From assembly GCA_016182905.1 (NCBI GenBank), contig JACPFR010000041.1, forward strand, positions 1 through 64,000: a stretch of 64,000 nt of DNA. The letters are read 5' to 3'. Position numbers and translations under genes: made by a program. The stretch comes from Elusimicrobiota bacterium (GTDB lineage: Bacteria; Elusimicrobiota; Elusimicrobia; UBA1565; UBA9628). Every line of letters begins with the position of its first letter. Position 1 is the first letter of the stretch. The notes under the pieces are model-generated. The model did not search any database. It had not been told where the DNA came from and was given only the letters and a program-made list of their open reading frames with translations. Shown here piece by piece: positions 55,637-63,319 of the stretch.

Positions 55637-57502
55637 TTATGGTTCGTAGGTCCCCGACCCCGAGCCATGGCAGCCCGTCGTGCCTTGCATGCTGCAATTG
55701 GGTTCGTCGTAGCCGGTCCGGCTCGAGGCCTTCCGGAAACCCGTGATGACGAGTTTTTCATAGGTGCCGGTGCCGCCGTAGTTGTACGGCTTCGGATCGG
55801 AGGCGTAGCCGATCAAGCGCGAGCGCTGGGACCCGTGCGGGACGACGGTGTGGCAGGTGACGCAGTAGACGCCGGTCCTGCGGTGATCGCTCTTCTCGTG
55901 AACGTTGTTGACGAAGTTGCTTCCCGACAGCATCGGGTGGCAGTTCACGCAGAACAAGTTCGTGGACCACGAGTTCCGGTTGCTCTTGACGTCATCGAGG
56001 CTCCACAAGCCGCCGGACGCGTTCTTGGGCCAGTAGCGGCGCGGCCCTGCGAGAAGCTTGTTCGCGGCGGAGCCGTGAGGCCCCTTGGGGTCGCTGGGGT
56101 TGTCGGACGCATGGCAGTCGGAGCAGGTCATGGTCTGATTGCCGGGGCCGCCGCCCGCGTTCCACGGCGACGACAGCTGCTCCGCCGTCAGGGCCCTGGG
56201 CGAGACCGCCCCGGTCTGCTCGTTTGCCGGGTTGCGCACGGGGTGGGCGGAGCGGTTGTTCGGATTGAACTCGATGGACTGGTCGCTCGAGTTCGCCGGG
56301 GGGGTGTTGCCGAACGCGTAGTAGGTGTGGCACTTGAAGCAGAGCTGATACTCCTTATAATTCACCGTGTCGTTGAAGACTTGGCGAACGTAGGAGGCGG
56401 CGGCGAGCCAGGAGCCCGCGCCGTAAGCGGGCTCGACGCCCCAGGCTCCGAGGAGGGCCTCCCCGATCCCGTTGCCGGGCGTGGCATGGGTGCCGGTCCT
56501 GGCGCGGTGGGGATTGTGGCAGTCCCAGCATTCGGCGTGGCGCTTGCCCGGTCCCAGGTTCGAGGCGTCGAGTTCGGGGTTCTTGTGGACTCCGGAGACG
56601 GTCTCCGCCGGATGCTTCGAGGCTTTCGCGTAGAGGTTCTTTATGTTCTTCGCGCCGAGCAGGGCGGGGGCGCCGTGGCACGTGAAGCAGGTGTTCTCCT
56701 CCGCGTCGCGAAGGACGTAGGCCTGCGCGGACGAGGCCCCGTGGACCTTGTGGCAGTTCCGGCAGGAGTATTCTCCGACCGTCGTCGGCGCCGCGCCCGC
56801 CGGCGTGTAGACCGCGTTCGAGAGCGCGTGGGCGCTGGCGGTGTAGTCCGTCTTGACGTGGCAGGAGGTGCACAGCGCCGCGTTGGCGTTGGACTTCACG
56901 AGGAAGCTGCCGTAGGTGTTGTCGTGGGCGTCGTGACAGGAGGTGCATTCGACGCGGTTCGTCTCCCCGTAGACCTTCACCGGGTCCCCGGCCGGGGGCA
57001 GCTGGATCTCAGGGTCGGTGCCGGGCTGCGCGGGGGGGCCGGCGCCGGGCTTGACGTCGTAGAGCACCGGGTGGTCGTTGGCGAGATTGGTGCCGATGAC
57101 CTTCGACGATCCGAGTCCGCCGGTCATCTCCAGCGAGTTGGGTGCCGCGCTGAACACCGCGCCCAAAGCCGTCACGCCGTCGTGGCAGGACAGGCAGAGC
57201 TTCGTTTTCGACGCGTTGAGGTCGCTCATCGTCGGCGTCTTCATGCCAAGGTAGTTGTTCAGGTAGTTGGAAGAATAGAAGGTGAAGTCGACCGGGGCGC
57301 CGACGCGGTTCCACAGGGCGGTCATCTGCGCGGGCTTATGCATGGTGTGGCAGAATAGGCAGGTCAGCAGCTCATTGACCGCCTTCGGTCCGGAGGTGGC
57401 GCTGGTCGCGGCCAGGTCGTGCTTGGAGTCGATCACGGAGAGGGCTTGCGCGGGGAGAGCCCCTGCCAGGAGGATGAACGCGGAGAGCAGGATGTTGTTC
57501 AT
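55637..57502 (-). CDS. Multiheme c-type cytochrome, 11 CXXCH motifs plus one CX7CH
   Basis: 621 residues. A signal peptide (LLSAFILLAGALPAQA) is followed by SVIDSKHDLAATSAT and eleven CXXCH heme sites (CLFCH, CLSCH, CTSCH twice, CRNCH, CFTCH, CWDCH, CFKCH, CSDCH, CVNCH, CVTCH). A C-terminal CSMQGTTGCH could hold a twelfth heme in an unusual spacing. Many His residues can be distal ligands. It should carry electrons in the periplasm or at the cell surface. The N-terminus is similar to that of the tetraheme protein at 59001, so the two are paralogues. ATG 57502 has AGAGG upstream and overlaps the NHL gene stop. Confidence 0.9.
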   Translation of the reverse strand: MNNILLSAFILLAGALPAQALSVIDSKHDLAATSATSGPKAVNELLTCLFCHTMHKPAQMTALWNRVGAPVDFTFYSSNYLNNYLGMKTPTMSDLNASKTKLCLSCHDGVTALGAVFSAAPNSLEMTGGLGSSKVIGTNLANDHPVLYDVKPGAGPPAQPGTDPEIQLPPAGDPVKVYGETNRVECTSCHDAHDNTYGSFLVKSNANAALCTSCHVKTDYTASAHALSNAVYTPAGAAPTTVGEYSCRNCHKVHGASSAQAYVLRDAEENTCFTCHGAPALLGAKNIKNLYAKASKHPAETVSGVHKNPELDASNLGPGKRHAECWDCHNPHRARTGTHATPGNGIGEALLGAWGVEPAYGAGSWLAAASYVRQVFNDTVNYKEYQLCFKCHTYYAFGNTPPANSSDQSIEFNPNNRSAHPVRNPANEQTGAVSPRALTAEQLSSPWNAGGGPGNQTMTCSDCHASDNPSDPKGPHGSAANKLLAGPRRYWPKNASGGLWSLDDVKSNRNSWSTNLFCVNCHPMLSGSNFVNNVHEKSDHRRTGVYCVTCHTVVPHGSQRSRLIGYASDPKPYNYGGTGTYEKLVITGFRKASSRTGYDEPNCSMQGTTGCHGSGSGTYEP

Positions 57503-58518
57503 GGCTTGACCTCTTTGACGTACTGGAAGACCTGGACGCGGGCGTTCTGGGTGTCCGCCACGTAGACCCGGTCCCGGCCGTCGATGAAGACGCCTCCCGG
57601 CATGCTGAACTGGCCCGGCCCCGCGCCGGCGCGGCCGACGAACAGGAGAAAGTTCTTTTTGTCGTCGAACACCTGGAAGGCCTCGAAGGCCGCGTCGACG
57701 ACGAAGACATGCCCATCTGAGTCGACGGCCGCGCCGCGGGGGCGTGCCAGGTAGCCGGGGCGGTTCCCGTTCTCGCCGATGAAGCCCCCGAACCGACCAT
57801 CCGGGGTGAACCACTGCAGGCGGAAGTTGCCCGAATCGGTGACCCAGAGCCGGTCGGTCGTCTCGTCGAACGACATGTAGGTGGGGAAGTTGAATTCTCC
57901 CGGCTTGCTCCCGCGGCGGCCGAAGGCCTGCAGGAAGGTTCCGTCGATGCCGTAGACCGAGACGCGGTGTTTCTTGGCGTCGCTCACATAGATCCTGTTC
58001 GCCGATACGGTCAACGCGGCGGGACGGCCCATGCCTTCAGGGTCGCCCTCGAGCTCGCCTTTGACTTTCCCCTCGCCGTCGAGGATGAGCACCTTCCCGA
58101 GTTGGGAATCCAGGACCAACAGGCGCCCGTCCGGCGTGCCGGCTACGCTCACGGGGCTGGGGAGCTTCGCGTCGACGCCGCGCGGCCACCACTCGCCCCG
58201 GCCGCTCGCTTCCTCGTAGCGCAGGACGCCGCGCATGCCGGGGTCGGCGACGAAGACGGTCCCGCTGCTGACGAAGAGGCCCGTGGGCTTGACGAGACGG
58301 TCGGCGGCGACCTCTCCGGCCTTGTCGAGTCCGATCAGGACGCGGAGGAAGCGTCCGATCTTGCCCGTTCCGGCCACGCGCGGGCCGGCGATCTCCCCGG
58401 CGAAGCGCAGTCGCGCGGCCTGCGGGGCGGGCGGCCATTGCAGCGGGGGCGTCTCGGCCGGCGGAGCCGCGGCGGTGAGGATCAGCAGCAGGAAGGCGGT
58501 AGCGATGGCGCGGTTCAT
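57499..58518 (-). CDS. Exported NHL-repeat beta-propeller protein
   Basis: 339 residues. A signal peptide (AIATAFLLLILTAAAPPA) is followed by LQWPPAPQAARLRFAGEI and about six NHL blades (for example RGSKPGEFNFPTYMSFDE, GYLARPRGAAVDSDGHVFVVDA, QFSMPGGVFIDGRDRVYVADT). NHL propellers are binding platforms and often accompany multiheme cytochromes in Geobacter-type gene sets. ATG 58518 has GAGGA 6 nt upstream and overlaps the zinc-ribbon gene stop. It is paralogous to the protein at 59873. Confidence 0.85.
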   Translation of the reverse strand: MNRAIATAFLLLILTAAAPPAETPPLQWPPAPQAARLRFAGEIAGPRVAGTGKIGRFLRVLIGLDKAGEVAADRLVKPTGLFVSSGTVFVADPGMRGVLRYEEASGRGEWWPRGVDAKLPSPVSVAGTPDGRLLVLDSQLGKVLILDGEGKVKGELEGDPEGMGRPAALTVSANRIYVSDAKKHRVSVYGIDGTFLQAFGRRGSKPGEFNFPTYMSFDETTDRLWVTDSGNFRLQWFTPDGRFGGFIGENGNRPGYLARPRGAAVDSDGHVFVVDAAFEAFQVFDDKKNFLLFVGRAGAGPGQFSMPGGVFIDGRDRVYVADTQNARVQVFQYVKEVKP

Positions 58519-58907
58519 GGCATGTCCTCGGTGACGAGAGTCCGGCGGAGGTCGGCGTCCTTCAGCGCTTCGGTGAGGATTTTGCGCACGCGCCAGGCCG
58601 TGGCGAGCTTGACCTCGAGCTTGACCGACAAGGTCGAGCAGGTCTGGTGCCCGGAGACCATCAGGCGGGCGGCTTTGGCCCATAGGGTCAGCGGAAGATG
58701 GGTCCGGGCCAGCGGCGTGCCCGTAAGGTCGTTGAAGGTCCGTCCGCAGCCGGAGCAGCGCAGCTTGCGGCGGCCGTCCTTGCCGCGGGCGTGGACCGAG
58801 CAGTCGCGGTGGCCGCAGCGGGGGCAGCGAAGGCCCGCCTTCCAGCGGAGGTTCTGGAGGCGGGCCATCAGCACGGATTCAGTCGTCGTCGTGTCGATCA
58901 TATTCAA
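58515..58907 (-). CDS. Stand-alone IS1595-type transposase zinc-ribbon/HTH protein
   Basis: 130 residues. C28/C31 (LRCPRCGHRDC) and C51/C54 (LRCSGCGRTFNDLTGTPL) form the zinc ribbon that opens IS1/IS1595-family transposases. LTLWAKAARLMVSGHQTCSTLSVKL and ATAWRVRKIL are the helical DNA-binding part. The catalytic DDE domain is absent, and no inverted repeats or transposase remains are nearby. The stop overlaps the NHL gene start (ATGA), so it is a member of the cytochrome operon. A domesticated DNA-binding regulator is plausible, not shown. Confidence 0.7.
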   Translation of the reverse strand: MNMIDTTTTESVLMARLQNLRWKAGLRCPRCGHRDCSVHARGKDGRRKLRCSGCGRTFNDLTGTPLARTHLPLTLWAKAARLMVSGHQTCSTLSVKLEVKLATAWRVRKILTEALKDADLRRTLVTEDMP

Positions 58908-58943
58908 CCTAGGCCGAACACCGCAAAGCGGAAACCGAAGTCC

Positions 58944-58991
58944 AAAAAAGACCCCCGCCCGATTCGCCTTCGGCGAATCGCCAGGGGTCTT
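58944..58991 (-). terminator. Strong Rho-independent terminator after the tetraheme cytochrome
   Basis: On the minus strand a long stem (AAGACCCC plus GCGATTCGCC pairing with GGCGAATCG plus GGGGGTCTT) with loop GAA ends in TTTTTT. It follows the stop at 59001 by about 10 bp and separates the two cytochrome/NHL units. Confidence 0.85.
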
Positions 58992-59000
58992 GGTGAGGAT

Positions 59001-59714
59001 TTATTTGCCGCCGTGGCAGTCCAAGCAGACCGGACCGTGGTGGCCGTCGCGCGAATTGACGAGCAGCTTGCGGTTCTCCATGGGGCTGCTGTGCATGCTG
59101 TGGCAGGTCGTGCAGCCGACGAAGTAGCGCGTCTTGACGATGCCGCTGACGTTGGTGATGCTGACCGCGTCGCCGGCTTTCATGGAAACGTCGGTCACCG
59201 TGCCGTACTTGCTGACCGGCGTCCGCTCGTTGCCGATGCGGTGGTTCTGAGACAGGTCGCCGGGGGCGATCGTCAGGTTGGCGCGCCCCGTGATCATCCC
59301 GCCGTCGCTGACGGTCTGCGTGCCGTCGTGACAGGACAAGCACAGGCCGGAACGGCTGTCCACGAAGGCCCAAGCCGGGATCAGCGAACCGGCCGCCGTC
59401 GAGGCCACGATGGGGTCGGCATCGAACGCGGTGTTGGTGTACTCCACGGGCAGGATGCCGCTCTTGACCTTCCAAGTAAGGTTCTTGTCGGGGTTCTGAC
59501 GGGCCCAGAGGGGCTTCATCTTGACGGGTTTGTGCATCTCATGACAGGTCGAGCACTGGTTGATGGCTCCGGCTCCGCCGCCTGTATAGGTGAGCGTGAA
59601 GTCATGCTTCGAGTCCGCGATCACGTTCATGCCGGTCGCGGCCGACGCATGTACCTTTCCAACGAGGACGAGACTCGCGACGAGCAGTCCCGTCAGTTTG
59701 AGTAGGGCTTTCAT
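59001..59714 (-). CDS. Tetraheme c-type cytochrome
   Basis: 237 residues. A signal peptide (LLVASLVLVGKVHA) is followed by NVIADSKHDFTLTYTGG and four heme sites: CSTCH, CLSCH, CTTCH and CLDCH. The segment DSKHD...CxxCHxMHKPxxMxxLWxR is shared with the 11-heme protein at 55637. It is probably a periplasmic electron carrier. GGAGG 6 nt before ATG 59714 and the terminator behind it define a single-gene unit or the end of the upstream operon. Confidence 0.9.
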   Translation of the reverse strand: MKALLKLTGLLVASLVLVGKVHASAATGMNVIADSKHDFTLTYTGGGAGAINQCSTCHEMHKPVKMKPLWARQNPDKNLTWKVKSGILPVEYTNTAFDADPIVASTAAGSLIPAWAFVDSRSGLCLSCHDGTQTVSDGGMITGRANLTIAPGDLSQNHRIGNERTPVSKYGTVTDVSMKAGDAVSITNVSGIVKTRYFVGCTTCHSMHSSPMENRKLLVNSRDGHHGPVCLDCHGGK

Positions 59715-59872
59715 TGTGTTCCTCCTGAGATTTTGCGACGGCGACTACTCGCCGACATCTTCGGTGGCAACGAAGCTGCCGCCGATTTCTCCTCGGAGGG
59801 ACGTTTAAATCTCTATTTTGTGACTCCCGAGCGCGGGATTGCGGCCGGGGGTGCGCGAATGCGCGCAGGATG
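59715..59872 (-). promoter_or_regulatory. Structured leader before the tetraheme cytochrome
   Basis: 158 bp between the NHL gene and the tetraheme gene. Plus-strand coordinates 59739-59754 (CGGCGA/TCGCCG) and 59761-59785 (9-bp arms TCGGTGGCA and TGCCGCCGA, one mismatch) form two hairpins just before the ribosome site. I looked for the GGGCAAACC-type core of c-di-GMP/cGAMP GEMM riboswitches and did not see it. An AAAATAGAGATTTAAA tract may hold a promoter. Confidence 0.4.
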
Positions 59873-60982
59873 CTATTTTTGCTCCGCCGGCGCTCCGGAC
59901 GCCTTTTCTTCCGGGTACGTGATGTATTGATAGACCCCGACGCGCTTGTTCTTGGTGTCGGCGACGTAGATCATGCCGTCCTTGTCGATGAAAATCCCCG
60001 CCGGCAGGTTGAGCTGGCCGGCGACGTCGCCGGGGCTGCCGTACCAGACCAGGAGCTGGCCCGCGCGGTCGAAGACCTGGACCCTGGAGAAAAGGGCGTC
60101 GACCACGTGGATGTTGCCGTCGGAGTCCGCGGCGATGCCGCGCGGCCGGGACATGTAGCCCGGAGCGTCTCCGGACTCGCCGAAGCCCCCGATGGCCGCT
60201 CCGGTCGAGGAAAAGATGTGGACTCGGGCGGCCAGGGGGTCGCTGACCATGAAGTCGCCGTTCGCGAACGCCCAGACGTTGTTGGGGTTGGGCAGAGCGT
60301 AATACTCTTTTTTGGCGTGTACGCACATCTCCCGGATGAAATTCCCGTCCTTGCCTAGCAGCACGATGCGGCGGTTGCTGCTGTCGGCGACCAGCAGCTC
60401 GCCGGACGGGGTCAGCGCGATCCCGGCGGGCCGGTTGAGCCTGCCCGCCCCGCCCCCCGCTCCCTCCGACTTCCACAGGAACTTCCCGTCGGGAGAGTAG
60501 GCCTTGACCGTTCCCTCGCTCGTGTCCGAGACGTAGGCGATGCCCGCGTCGTCGACCGCGACGCTGACCGGGGACTTCAAGCTGTCCTCGCCGCGGTCGC
60601 CCATGTAGCGGAAGGTCCCTGCCTTCGGGTCGACGACCGTCAGATGCTGGGCGCCGGTGTCGGTGGCGTATATCCTGCCTTCATGGCTCCAGACGCCGTA
60701 GGGATTGTTGAAGATATCGGGGGTGATCTTGCCGCCCGAGAACATGGCGATGAGCCTGGCGAAGAAGCCCTCTTTTTTCTTCTCGACCTTGGGGGCTATA
60801 TCGTCGGCGCTCTTGATCGTGCGCACGTAGCGTATACGCGGCTTGTCCGGCGGCGGGGGCCAGACGAGTTCCCTCGTGCTGGTCGAAACGGCCGGCGACT
60901 CCGCGGCCGAGGACCGGGCGTCGGCGGCTTTGGCGGCGCAAACCGCCAGGATGACGGCAAGGGTCAAAGTGATGGTTTTCAT
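59873..60982 (-). CDS. Exported NHL-repeat beta-propeller protein
   Basis: 369 residues. A signal peptide (ITLTLAVILAVCAAKAADA) is followed by ELVWPPPPDKPRIRYVRTI and five to six NHL blades (AGRLNRPAGIALTPSGELLVAD, PGYMSRPRGIAADSDGNIHVVD, QLNLPAGIFIDKDGMIYVADT). Paralogue of the protein at 57499, which shares the WPPxPxxxRxR opening. A short membrane-like stretch (GFFARLIAMFSGG) lies near residue 75. Its ATG overlaps the stop of the regulator-cytochrome fusion by 4 bp. Confidence 0.85.
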   Translation of the reverse strand: MKTITLTLAVILAVCAAKAADARSSAAESPAVSTSTRELVWPPPPDKPRIRYVRTIKSADDIAPKVEKKKEGFFARLIAMFSGGKITPDIFNNPYGVWSHEGRIYATDTGAQHLTVVDPKAGTFRYMGDRGEDSLKSPVSVAVDDAGIAYVSDTSEGTVKAYSPDGKFLWKSEGAGGGAGRLNRPAGIALTPSGELLVADSSNRRIVLLGKDGNFIREMCVHAKKEYYALPNPNNVWAFANGDFMVSDPLAARVHIFSSTGAAIGGFGESGDAPGYMSRPRGIAADSDGNIHVVDALFSRVQVFDRAGQLLVWYGSPGDVAGQLNLPAGIFIDKDGMIYVADTKNKRVGVYQYITYPEEKASGAPAEQK

Positions 60983-63318
60983 TTTTTATGGCACTCCGCG
61001 CACAGGGTGAAGATATCGCCGCGCATCAGCTTCGGGTTCTTGCCGGCGTGCGGTTCGTGGCAGGACGCGCAGTCGAAAGGCTTGCCTTCGCGGCGCGGGT
61101 CGGCCTTGCCTTCCTTCGCGGTCGGATGGCGAGAGACGGGATGGGAGTCCTTGAGAGCGTCCGCGTCGTGGCAGCCGAAGCAGACGTCGCCGAGGGGTTT
61201 GCGGACCAGGGACGCGCGCTTGCTCACGTGCGGATTGTGGCAGGTCGTGCAGTCTCCGGAGGAGAAGGGCTGATGGACGACCACGCTCGCGCCCAGCTTG
61301 CGGAAGTTGGAGTGGCAGACGAAGCACGACTCCTCCGGCAGCTTCTTGAGGGCGGTCTTCCCGTCGGCCCCGGTCTTGGCGTGGCACATCTCGCAGGAGC
61401 GCGAGCCGAAGGGGATGTGTTCTTTCGCCTCGACGATGAGCTTGGGGCTTTTCGAGGCGTGCGGCTCGTGGCAGTCCGTGCACTTCCCCTCGAAGGCGCT
61501 GACGCCGAAATGCGCTTTCGATATCGCGGCGTCCTTCGGGTCGTGGCAGGTCGCGCACAGCTCGTTGACCGGGGAGTTGAGCAGGGGTGCGTTGTCCGAC
61601 GCGTGAGGCTGATGGCAGGTGCTGCAGTCCATATCCTTGAACGCGGAGTGGACGGTCGCCTTGTTCATATCGGCCGCCTTCCCCGCGTGGCAGGACAGGC
61701 ACAGGGGCTTCTGCTCCATCGTCAGCTTGGCCGGATCCTTCGGGTCGGCGTGGCATTTGGAGCATTCGCCGGACTTTACCGGCGAATGCGCGCCCGCCTT
61801 CTCCATCATCGGCTTGGCCTTCTCCTCGTTGGCCGAGCGGAATTTGTCCTTCGGGGCGCTCTTGCCGAACCAGCCCTCGGCGGAGGCGGCGCCCGCGAGG
61901 AAGGCGAGCATCAGCAAAGCGCCGATGGCTTCCTTAAGACCGAATTTTTCCATGCGCCGGCGCAGGGCGTCCCGCGACAGGCCCAAGGACTGCGCGGCCT
62001 TCTGCTGGTTGCCGCCGCTGCGCTTGAGGGCCTGGACGACGAGATCCTTCTCCACGTCCTCCAGGCGGATGCCGTTCGGGGGCAAGGTCACGGCGGCGTC
62101 GTCCGCCTTCGCGGGCGTGGGCGCCTCCGCCGCGGCCTGCGCGCGCGCGATGTGCGCGGGCTGCGCGGCGGCGACGGGATGGAACTCCAGCTCGTCGAGG
62201 ATCATCATTCTCTCCAGAACGTTGCGAAGCTCCCGGACGTTGCCGGGCCACTTATAAGCTTGGAACTGCTCGAGGGTCTCGGGGGACAGGACGGGCTTGG
62301 GCTTGAGCATCTCCGCGCTGAGCTTGCCGAGCAGGCGGTCCATCAGCGGCAGGATGTCCTCCTTGCGCTGGCGCAGCGGAAGCAGGGAGATCGTCAGCAC
62401 GTTGATGCGGTAGTAGAGGTCCTGGCGGAAGCGCCCCTCGGACACCGCGCGCGGCAGGTCCTCGTTGGTGGCGGCGATGACGCGCACGTCCACGGTGATG
62501 TCGTCGCGCCCGCCGACGCGCTTGAAGGTCTTGTCCTCGAGCGCGCGCAGGATCTTGCCTTGGAGGGCCATCGGCATGTGGCCGATCTCATTGAGGAAGA
62601 TCGTGCCGCCGTTGGCGATCTCGAAGAGGCCCTTCTTCTGGCCGACGGCGCCGGTGAAGGAGCCCTTTTCGTAGCCGAACAGCTCGCTTTCCAGCAGGTT
62701 GTCGGGGATGGCCGTGCAGGAGATCTCCATGAACGGCTCGAAGGCGCGGGGGCTGCCGTAGTGGATGGCGCGGGCCAGGCGGTCCTTGCCGCAGCCGCTC
62801 TCGCCCAGGATGAGGACGGTGCCGAAGGGGCTCGCCGAGATCTTCCTGGCCACGGCGAGCGCGTCCTTCATGGAGGGGCTCTCGGCGACGATCGAGGCGA
62901 AGTTGTACTTGTCGAGGCCCTTCTGGTGCGCGCGGTCGAGGCGGCGCTTGAGCTGGGCGGTCTCGAGCACGCGCTTGAGCGTGATCTTCAGGCCCGCGAG
63001 CTGGAGGGGCTTGGAGATGTAGTCGGCGGCGCCCTCGCGCAGGGCCTCGACGGCGCTGGCCAGGTCGGCGAAGGCGGTCATGATGATGACCGGGAGCTCG
63101 GGGTTGCCGCGGCGCGCGGACTTGAGCACGTCGAGCCCGCTCTCCCGGCCGAGGCGCAGGTCGGAGAGGACGACGTCCGGGTTCTCGGCCTCGAGCGCGG
63201 CCTCGGCCTCGGCCAGGTCGGCGGCGACGACGGTCTTGTAGCCGGAGTTGGTCAGGTCCTGCGACAGGGACCACCGGATCAGCTCTTCGTCGTCCACGAT
63301 AAGGATCTTCGCCGACAT
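60979..63318 (-). CDS. NtrC-type sigma-54 response regulator fused in frame to an 11-heme cytochrome c
   Basis: 779 residues in one open frame. REC (1-120) has LSDLRLG with the phospho-Asp and ISKPL. AAA+ (about 145-380) has GESGCGKD, GSFTGA and FLNEIGHMP, where the Walker B Asp is Asn. The Fis-type HTH (about 425-462) has NQQKAAQSLGLSRDALRRR. Directly after it, MEKFGLKEAIGALLMLAFLA is a membrane/signal segment ending AGAASA (cleavage near 480), then eleven CXXCH sites (CSKCH, CLSCH, CSTCH, CATCH, CTDCH, CEMCH, CFVCH, CTTCH, CFGCH, CASCH, CAECH). An internal ATG at 61953 could start a separate 324-residue cytochrome, but it has no Shine-Dalgarno. Confidence 0.85.
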   Translation of the reverse strand: MSAKILIVDDEELIRWSLSQDLTNSGYKTVVAADLAEAEAALEAENPDVVLSDLRLGRESGLDVLKSARRGNPELPVIIMTAFADLASAVEALREGAADYISKPLQLAGLKITLKRVLETAQLKRRLDRAHQKGLDKYNFASIVAESPSMKDALAVARKISASPFGTVLILGESGCGKDRLARAIHYGSPRAFEPFMEISCTAIPDNLLESELFGYEKGSFTGAVGQKKGLFEIANGGTIFLNEIGHMPMALQGKILRALEDKTFKRVGGRDDITVDVRVIAATNEDLPRAVSEGRFRQDLYYRINVLTISLLPLRQRKEDILPLMDRLLGKLSAEMLKPKPVLSPETLEQFQAYKWPGNVRELRNVLERMMILDELEFHPVAAAQPAHIARAQAAAEAPTPAKADDAAVTLPPNGIRLEDVEKDLVVQALKRSGGNQQKAAQSLGLSRDALRRRMEKFGLKEAIGALLMLAFLAGAASAEGWFGKSAPKDKFRSANEEKAKPMMEKAGAHSPVKSGECSKCHADPKDPAKLTMEQKPLCLSCHAGKAADMNKATVHSAFKDMDCSTCHQPHASDNAPLLNSPVNELCATCHDPKDAAISKAHFGVSAFEGKCTDCHEPHASKSPKLIVEAKEHIPFGSRSCEMCHAKTGADGKTALKKLPEESCFVCHSNFRKLGASVVVHQPFSSGDCTTCHNPHVSKRASLVRKPLGDVCFGCHDADALKDSHPVSRHPTAKEGKADPRREGKPFDCASCHEPHAGKNPKLMRGDIFTLCAECHKK

Positions 63319-63319
63319 G

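Noticed and set aside
58515-58907. Intact IS1595 insertion sequence
   Set aside because: No DDE domain, terminal inverted repeats or target duplication could be seen around the gene.
59715-59872. c-di-GMP/cGAMP (GEMM) riboswitch before the tetraheme cytochrome
   Set aside because: The conserved core and receptor motifs were not found on the minus strand; only generic hairpins are visible.
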